Position numbers and translations under genes: made by a program. Positions 56,988 to 64,000 of a stretch of 64,000 nt of DNA are shown here, one piece after another. The stretch comes from Echinococcus granulosus (lineage: Eukaryota > Platyhelminthes > Cestoda > Cyclophyllidea > Taeniidae). Under the pieces are notes generated by a model. That model was not told the origin of the DNA and ran no database searches. It was given only the letters and a program-made list of their open reading frames with translations. The stretch covers positions 126,998 through 190,997 of the forward strand of contig NW_020170382.1 in NCBI RefSeq assembly GCF_000524195.1, written 5' to 3'. The number at the start of each line of letters is the position of its first letter. Within the stretch, counting starts at the first letter, position 1.

Positions 56988-59900
56988 ATGCCGGAATCAA
57001 TGGGGAGCGCAGGTGGAGGTTCGGGCGGTTCTAGTAATAATGGGAACATGGACAATTCCCAAGGCCCCGAGGTACGTGCCTCCTTTTTTAAAAACCTGTA
57101 GCCAAGTGTTTCGTTTAAGTTCCCTGTCGCACACAGCTGGAGCCTTTGGTTTTTTTGCCTACTTGATTTAATTTTGCACAAAACCGCTTAGCTGGGATGG
57201 CGGGGATTGTGTTTTTAGGAAGGGAGAGTAAAGTTTAAATGATGGAAAAATGATTGCTGCACGCTTGCGCACGCTGTCTACAGACACGAAGTACACGTAA
57301 TGGCCTCACTGAAAGGGCAAACTTCGTTCCTGCGTAGGCCTTTAGCCCAAGTAGATGCTAGGGGGGTGAATATTGAACTAAGACCCCAATTGCTATTGAA
57401 TGATGGGGAACAGTCGTTGTTTCACCCCTCTCCTCCATTGGGTCAGTGATATCCCCTCCTTGCCTTTCGGGGTCGCATACTTTCGGTGATATTAATCATT
57501 TCGCTACCGTTCATGCAATCATATCACACGCTTACGTCAGTGGTATTTCCTTGTGATAATTCCTTCACCTCATGACTTTGTGCTGCACTTCACTTGCGTT
57601 GGCATTACTTCAATCTGGCATAGCAGTGATTTACTGTTCCACTTAAGGTTTTCTGTGTTTACGATTTTTAAAGACTTGAGTCCTCTACGTAGTACAAACG
57701 CGTTTGCGGTTTGGGGCAGAGCCTAGCTAGCGGATAGCCATGCGAGTCCGTGGGGAAAATTTATGGGCCTTTGTTCTACCAGTCGGCTTCCGAGAGAGAG
57801 GGAGCAAGAAAGCGGTAGATGGACGTGCTAAGCTAACGAGAGTCCCTCCCATTAGTGCACTGGACCAAACTCACCGGAAAGAAACGGAATATACCCATGA
57901 TTCGTGCGATCGGTTCACATCTTAAATCATCACTAGGTCAGTGGAACGACACTTCAGAGTAGCAGTCGCGAAGGGAGAGGAGACTGCTACGACTCTCCTC
58001 TGTCAGTGGCACAAGTTGATAGTTTGATTAGCGTATTTTGTTGATCATCGTGCTGCTGCCACTGCTGCTACGCAGTTGGCCGATTTGAAGAGGGGCTGAT
58101 GTTTTGTCGGCCGTTTCCAGCTAGTCCTCCTGTCACGCATATGTACACATTCTCTCTCTCTCTCATCCACATGAATTTATTACTGCTACTACCGCAGAAG
58201 GCTTTTTCCCCTCCCATTTCGTGTCTGGCTTTTTGTCCCTCCACCATGCCCACACGCTGACTGATTTCTCCAAGTTCGTTGGACAATAGAGTGAATGTTT
58301 AACCTCATCTCTCAAACGCCTGACATCATCTGCCTTTTAGTTGATAACAGTTTGCTCGAGCAGTTAGACGTCATGTATTTCTCCGTCAGTGGCATTGTAA
58401 ATTGTCAAAATAAGTGACTAATTTCCCTTTGACACTTGACACGCACCTCCGAGGAGTGGAAACGGCTGCATTAATGGGTTGGATTATCTCATCCTCGTAA
58501 TAGGAAGTAGCCACTGAGTAAAGAGATCAATGGTTCTGCATGTTAGCTGGTGGATATAGTGCCCCCACTTCCTAACACTCACTCTCCCTTGCCTAGGTAG
58601 CCCATTTCTTTAATATGTGTAACGTCTGGCCCATTGTCTTGATTTGGGACTCAGGTGCTTCGCATTACCGACCGAGCCATCACACCTGTTTCTCTTGAGA
58701 TTTTTTTTTGGAGTCAATAGCCTCACTTCGTTTTCTTCCAAATTATCAAAACTATTTCTCAAGTCATGTTTATGAGCTTTTTGAGTTGACGTTGTTATTT
58801 ACCATTGAATACAGCCATGACCACAATAACTGTAGTACTTTCCTCCACCAATTCTAAAATGGAGGTCTCTCATTTAAAAAAGTAATGAACTATTTTATGG
58901 TCTTTAAAGGATAGCATTTTCAACCCAGAGTCTTAACTGGATAAGTTTCCTACTCTAAAACGCATTAAAAATCCCCCACAAAGTGTTAAAATTGCAGACG
59001 GTACGCCTGCTCAAGTGCATATCTTGCTTTTTTTTAAACGAACCTGTGCTCCTCATAGTCATCAACCTGCCCTTCTGTGTATGCTAAACACGCCGATTTT
59101 CGACCTTGTCAGCAAAGTCCTTGGGTAGTTTTTTATTCACAATTAAACTTTATGCCCCTCGGCTCTGACAAATTTGTCCCTCGAGGGCACTCTGATTGTA
59201 GGCACTGCCACAGTTTGGGAGGTATGCGCACGTGAGTTTGTCAATACGCACCACCGATGCGACGGCAATGATTCAGTGCTCTATGCTGGGGCCCTCGACC
59301 ATTCCTATCCCATCCTCTGTCCTACCCTCACTGATAAGTTAACATGTCTAGACAATGAGTAAACACATAAGCACATCGTCCTCCATCTTAATCTTGGCCT
59401 AAATGAGTCCAGACACAAAACGTGCGCGCGCGTGCGCGCCCAACTTTGAGGCTTCATCTTCGCCCTACCTCTGAAGCAATTCCCGAGATTTTTATTTGTT
59501 TTAAAACAAACTCGGGGCATAAATCACTAGCCCCGAGTGTGCGTCGTTAGGTGCGATAGAGTCGAACACTCATTTTCGTATGTGCCTGTGTCCAGCAGTG
59601 AGGCTCAACTCCACGAGAAATTTGTTTGCAATCATCAAGTTGCACAGACCCCAGTGAGTCTACTACGTCTTTGTGACTTATTTGGTGCGTCCCCGTGTGT
59701 GTGCAGCTGTGATTGGGGTTTGTATTTCATCTTCCTGTGTGAACCCTTGAGTGCGTGTGTGTGGTCATCATGCTCTCGAAGAGCCACCCATATTTTGGTG
59801 CTGCATAGCCATGCCATGCTCCGTTCACTGACCGACCGACCAATCGGCCGGCCGAGTTAGGCAAGCGCGTCTTCTAAGGACACCTCATTCCAATATTACA

Positions 59901-62900
59901 CACCACCCCGTCAACATGCGTCTCCCTTGGTTGCTACCCCTCTGTCTCATTCCCTCCATTTCTGCTGTTGCTGATGCTTCTGCTGCTCCCGTTTGATCGA
60001 TAATTAATCCGTCATGTGTAGGTTGCGCTTCCGCCTGTCTGCGTTTGTATGTGTACACAAAAGGACGCTCGTTCACATAGTAGGAGAGGTTTGTTGTTTC
60101 CACTCTAATCCGTCTTCCATTCAGTCTATGGGTATTGAGAGTAGGAGGTTCAGAATTCGCCGAAAATTTGCTATTCGAGAAGCTTGTTTGGTACTGAGGT
60201 ATCCACTAATATTTTGCCTTCACTCAAAAAGAGGGAATATTATAATTTTTTGCGTGCATGTTTGAGTCCCAGAAAATTACAGCGTAATTTTTGCACAGGA
60301 AACTGCTACTCACTCGCAAATGAAATTTACAAGTTGACTTCCTCGAAAAACGGTGATAGTCTTATCAATCACACGAGCAATATGTGGCAGATAAACAATT
60401 TTCTTATTCACTGAGGCATTCCTGGCGCTTTTTGATCGCAAAGACGCGTCTTTGTATCATCCTCTTGACTTCTAGTCCTTAGTCATAGAGCTTTACTGGA
60501 GTCGGGTTCAACGTGACGCCGTGAGTTCTTTAAAACCCGCAAATCGACAAATTTATAGGCGGCGATTATCCTGCACTCATTCAGGGACTGTGATGACTGT
60601 ACTCCTCACATGAGCTATCAAATGGAGAGCGCAATCTTTTTTTCGGTTTTATGACAGAATGGTGAGTGCTAATATGCCACTGCTTATCGACACATTGGGA
60701 GCGCGTTAAGACCGAGTGAGCTTTTGGAAGACGCGCTACGATCAGCCCGAATTGTGCTTCTGTTTCCCTTCTGATAGCAGGGACTACTTCTCCGACTCCC
60801 ATATAAGGCCTTCAAGGTCCATTTTCCCATCGCAGCCCCTTGATTCACGTATGTTACCCTTCAAAGATGCAGGCGTTCTGAGCCATCCTTTTAAGTTTTG
60901 ATTTTTGTTTGATTCAGCTATTATAGGCAAAATAGTATGCGTTCCTCTAAGAATTTTTTTACCTTTTCCGCAAAGATAGCACTTATACTTATTTTGGCTT
61001 ATCACAAATAGTTGGTTCCTGAATTCGTGCCTTATCCTGATCCAGGGTATTAGCGCTCAGCAATTCATTCAAGAGGAAATCTGGTAATTGTCCCTCGAGG
61101 GTTGGGGTAGTCATTTTCAGTCCCTAAGGTTGAAACATGGCATACTTTTGACCGACTTGACCATTGTTCTGGTCCACTGTCTTGGAGCTCTGTCGTCGGG
61201 AAACGCTGGAGCAAGGAGATGGGAAAAATGCCACGCTGCGCAATGTCCGAGTTGCATTAAAGTTGTCGGAAGATAACGCATTTTTAGTCAGCACACACAC
61301 TTGACCTATTCGTTTCAAAAGCTTAGTCACACACACGCACACACTGTCTCACAAGCCCTGCCACCACCGGGGCACACGATTGGGGCGGGGGCTAGGAAGA
61401 ACTTTCAGAGCGCGGGTGAAATGCCACCGGAGGTGTTTACAAATCCTCCTCCCTCTCTCACCCGGCTAACTAATCCCATTTTGTTTAAATCATTTCCCAA
61501 CGGAGTTGGGCTAAAAGAAACCTCTACGTGACTCTTTCCCTGAGTGTGATGTAAAAAAATTAAAAGAAACTTAAATCAGGAGCCGAGGAGGAAAAAAAGA
61601 TTGATCCCTATCGACTTTGCATTGCGCAGGATGCCCTATGGTTTTATTTGACCTTAGATCGGAGGATGGGTAGCCCGTTATTGCAAAAACGCCACATGCA
61701 CAAACATGTACATGCTCGTTGGATTAGAAAAAGATGGCTTACAAATAAGCAGTTGATCTGTCCCTGAGTTTATGTTGTGGATGAGTGTTTAGAAGCCCTA
61801 GGACGAGACGGCAGTCCTTAGGAGGCCTTACGGAGTTCATGGGTAACAGAAGGGTGCGCATCTACCTCTGTCCGCAAGCTCCCGACCATAATTAGGCTGA
61901 CAAGGCACAGAGCTCGGTGAACGCTTAACATGGACTGAGAATGTTACTTTGAAATGAGAGCAATTGATCCTTTGTTTGAGCGTCCCACCTTAGCACGTAC
62001 CTCCGCTAGCCCTAGATTCGGGTCCATGCACATGTATGTAGTTGACTCTCTTCTCTGACAAGAGTACCTTTTTTCTGTAGGGCCCTCTGTTTGTTATCGC
62101 TCTGCTGGCTGTGTAGCCTCGACTCCTCGCGCTCGCCTTTAAAATAATGTCCGTTTGAGCCGTTAGGCAGAGGAGGAAGAGGAGGCGATCGAGAAACCGG
62201 ACATACTATACAATTACTCGCTCCCTCTATGGCATATTTTTTGATCTCAGAAATGGACTCCAAACAATTAGATTTACTGGGTCTGCTCTGTTGAGTGGAT
62301 TGTTGTGTCCCTACTCGTCAGCCATTTGTTTGATGAATTGAGATTGGTGTGGCTGGTTTTCAATTGCAAAGTCTCCTTATCTCTTCCGAGTCCAGAAGGT
62401 GATCACGGTCCACGTACAGCTTCTGCTTAATAAATTTATAGCACAGTTACTGAAATAGAGCATGGTCACAGTAGATATTACAACCATACATGGACATAGG
62501 GCATGTAAATAGGCATAGTACTAATTATCGAGCATTGGTGGGGAGGTAGTCCTCTTAGAGTGAAGTGGGTCAGTCGGTTGTTCTTGCGATAGTAATTACA
62601 CCGGTCCTGTCACTCGCGTCAGTCATAACTCTGCACCCCTCGGACTCCATCTCCTCCATAAAATCAAATCACGACTGTTGTGAGTACAGTTAAAAAACGC
62701 GCTCACGTGCCGGTCACGTGCGGAAGTGAGTGCGCGCTGCATGATGCACCAATCAGGAGTGGTGCGCGCGCTCACACGTGCGGTCTGCGAGCAAACGTCA
62801 CCGGTCGTTTCGCCTCCTCCTGTCCTGCTTTCGGCGTTCCAAATGGAAGGTACCGATTCATCTATCTCTACTTTCGAATCTCCCTTCCTCACCCTACTTT

Positions 62901-63915
62901 GCCCTCTGTGCGCTTGGTAGTCAGTGTCAGCAGCTCGTAATCTGCACCAATTCACTAACATCCATCCATCCCCTCTGCCAGCTGCTAACTTTCGAAAACT
63001 GGCCTTAAGATATCCGTCAAACTTTTTCAGTTCCGTAGTTTACCATGGGAGTCGAAGATACTTATCCAAGTATTAGGGACACGCCAGTGCGCGAGTGTTT
63101 GATCCTGCTGACCTGCAAAGTAAGTTTGGCGTGTAAACTCTGGGTGCAGAGGGTAAAAAAAGCTCTGGCACCAGCTTTCATCCGGCAGTCTCTCTAATGT
63201 ACAACGGGAAAAGGTCAGATCAAACACTAGTGCGTGCTTGTGTGCATACGCACAGAGGCACTCCGTGTAACAGCATTCCATGTGCGTGCGCATACGTGCA
63301 TTTCGTAGCGTAGGGCCTTTTTGCAAGGCTCCATAGTACCGACTCTCATAAACTGGGTGCATGTTATCCCCTTTCTTTTAAAGTTTACCCATTTATGTGT
63401 ATCTAACTGCCTCTACTAGCGTCCAATTGATTCTTACCTCTTTAGAACACCCCCCCCGCGGACACTGCTCATCTGATTCCACCTGACGAGTCGCAGCAGC
63501 AACAGCAGTCTCAACAAACGTCGCAACAGCACTTTAACAGTGCCAGTGAGAGTTCCACCTCAACTCCACCCAGCAGCTCTGCAAATGATGTATCCACATC
63601 CACGAGACACCATGGCAGCGCTAGCTATCCAACCTCAAGGTCGACAGATCCCCTCCTTCAGCCCCCACCCGCCCCTTTTCCCGCTGACGCTTCCACTACC
63701 CCCTCCACCCCCCAGCCCCAACCCCCTACCTTGTACTCTCCCAGAACCCCCTCTTATTCCCTCACGGGCAACCGGCCTCCTACTCCCACCGGTCAAGGTC
63801 GGGTGGTGGACCCTAGGATGTCCCATTCTATGCAGCAACATGCCCGAGGTCAACAATTTGCCGACCAATCCTACGCCCCACCGCCTTTGGCTGCATCACA
63901 GCAGGCCATCTATGA
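56988..63915 (+). CDS. Gln/Pro/Ser-rich protein, 5' part (two exons)
   Basis: First coding exon 56988-57071 (MPESMGSAGGGSGGSSNNG and on, 28 codons, donor GAG|GTACGT); second 63446-63915 (acceptor CTCTTTAG, donor ATGA|GTAAGT), phase 0 then phase 2. The 184 residues seen are disordered: poly-Gly/Ser, poly-Gln (QQQQQQSQQTSQQ), then Pro/Thr/Ser-rich (SPRTPSYSLTGNRPPTPTG) and MQQHARGQQFA. Such N-termini are common in chromatin and transcription co-regulators (for example Osa/ARID1-type), but no domain is present to decide. The start was chosen as the first Met after an upstream AG; the frame is open further upstream. The gene continues right of the window. Confidence 0.6.
58152..58166 (+). repeat. 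(TC)n microsatellite
   Basis: About seven TC units in the large intron of the right-edge gene. Confidence 0.7.
62700..62785. promoter_or_regulatory. CACGTG E-box cluster with CCAAT box
   Basis: Three perfect CACGTG E-boxes (62704-62709, 62715-62720, 62775-62780) and a CCAAT box (62749-62753, in GCACCAATCAGG) within 80 bp, in a locally CpG-rich stretch. Lies in the intron about 670 bp before the second coding exon, so it may drive a shorter transcript. Bound proteins would be bHLH-ZIP (Myc/USF class) by motif. Confidence 0.4.
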
Positions 63916-64000
63916 GTAAGTGTCTATTCTGATGTAATCAAGGCAGGACAGTCTTGTTTTTCGTTCATCTAGACTAATATCTTTGGGTCTAAGATTTAGT

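Larger units (their letters stand above)
57072..63445 (+). other. Large intron of the right-edge gene (6.4 kb)
   Basis: No exon recognised. It contains a CT tract at 58152-58166, alternating CG/TG tracts at 59418-59438 and 61329-61345, and an E-box/CCAAT cluster at 62704-62780 that may be an internal promoter. Unseen phase-compatible exons are possible. Confidence 0.45.

Noticed and set aside
58650..58695. tRNA A-box-like sequence on the minus strand (TGGCTCGGTCGGTAATGC)
   Set aside because: No acceptor-stem pairing and no B box at the right distance; at most a tRNA-derived repeat fragment.
62829..62850. Alternative first exon with ATGGAAG and a GTACCG donor in the E-box region
   Set aside because: Leaves phase 1, incompatible with the phase-0 exon at 63446, so not proposed as coding.

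Overview
Eukaryotic genomic DNA, most likely from a parasitic flatworm and plausibly a taeniid tapeworm. This is inferred from intron-rich genes, one very short intron (35 bp), large intergenic tracts, and two small LTR elements without coding capacity that look like the TRIM-type retrotransposons described in taeniid cestodes (ta-TRIM). The species cannot be fixed from the sequence. Two 100-N assembly gaps lie at 3730-3829 and 23494-23593.

Positions 1-19.3 kb (minus strand) hold the 5' part of one giant gene. I joined 26 exons by splice consensus and reading phase, giving about 3175 residues: two calponin-homology (CH) domains followed by about 2900 residues of spectrin-repeat-like helix. 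CH1 and CH2 resemble nesprin (SYNE1/Msp-300/ANC-1) more than spectrin, dystrophin or plakin. The C-terminal KASH segment expected of long nesprins would lie beyond the left edge. A TRIM copy sits in one intron (8.5-9.6 kb), and another intron (13.3-13.9 kb) contains + strand coding-like sequence.

Positions 19.3-27.9 kb are mostly non-coding: a second TRIM copy at 25.0-25.9 kb, a solo LTR near 27.1 kb, one half of a dispersed repeat pair, and an isolated exon-like frame at 23.84-24.05 kb behind a CCAAT box. Positions 27,925-28,757 (+) encode a complete four-exon SRP receptor beta subunit of 227 residues.

Positions 28.8-53.7 kb are a gene-poor tract with decayed repeats: a pair of related coding-like blocks at 39.0-39.5 kb (-) and 46.2-46.7 kb (+), a reverse-transcriptase relic near 48.6-48.95 kb, and a GTPase P-loop relic near 30.7 kb. 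At 53,717-54,577 (+) three small exons join in phase into an unrecognised 114-residue protein. From about 56 kb a CpG/TG-rich region precedes a + strand gene with its first coding exon at 56,988-57,071, a 6.4-kb intron, and a Gln/Pro/Ser-rich exon at 63,446-63,915 that continues beyond the window.

The genes are unrelated housekeeping or structural genes, not a functional cluster: nesprin links nuclear envelope to cytoskeleton, SRPRB anchors the SRP receptor in the ER membrane, and the right-edge gene looks like a nuclear regulator by composition only.
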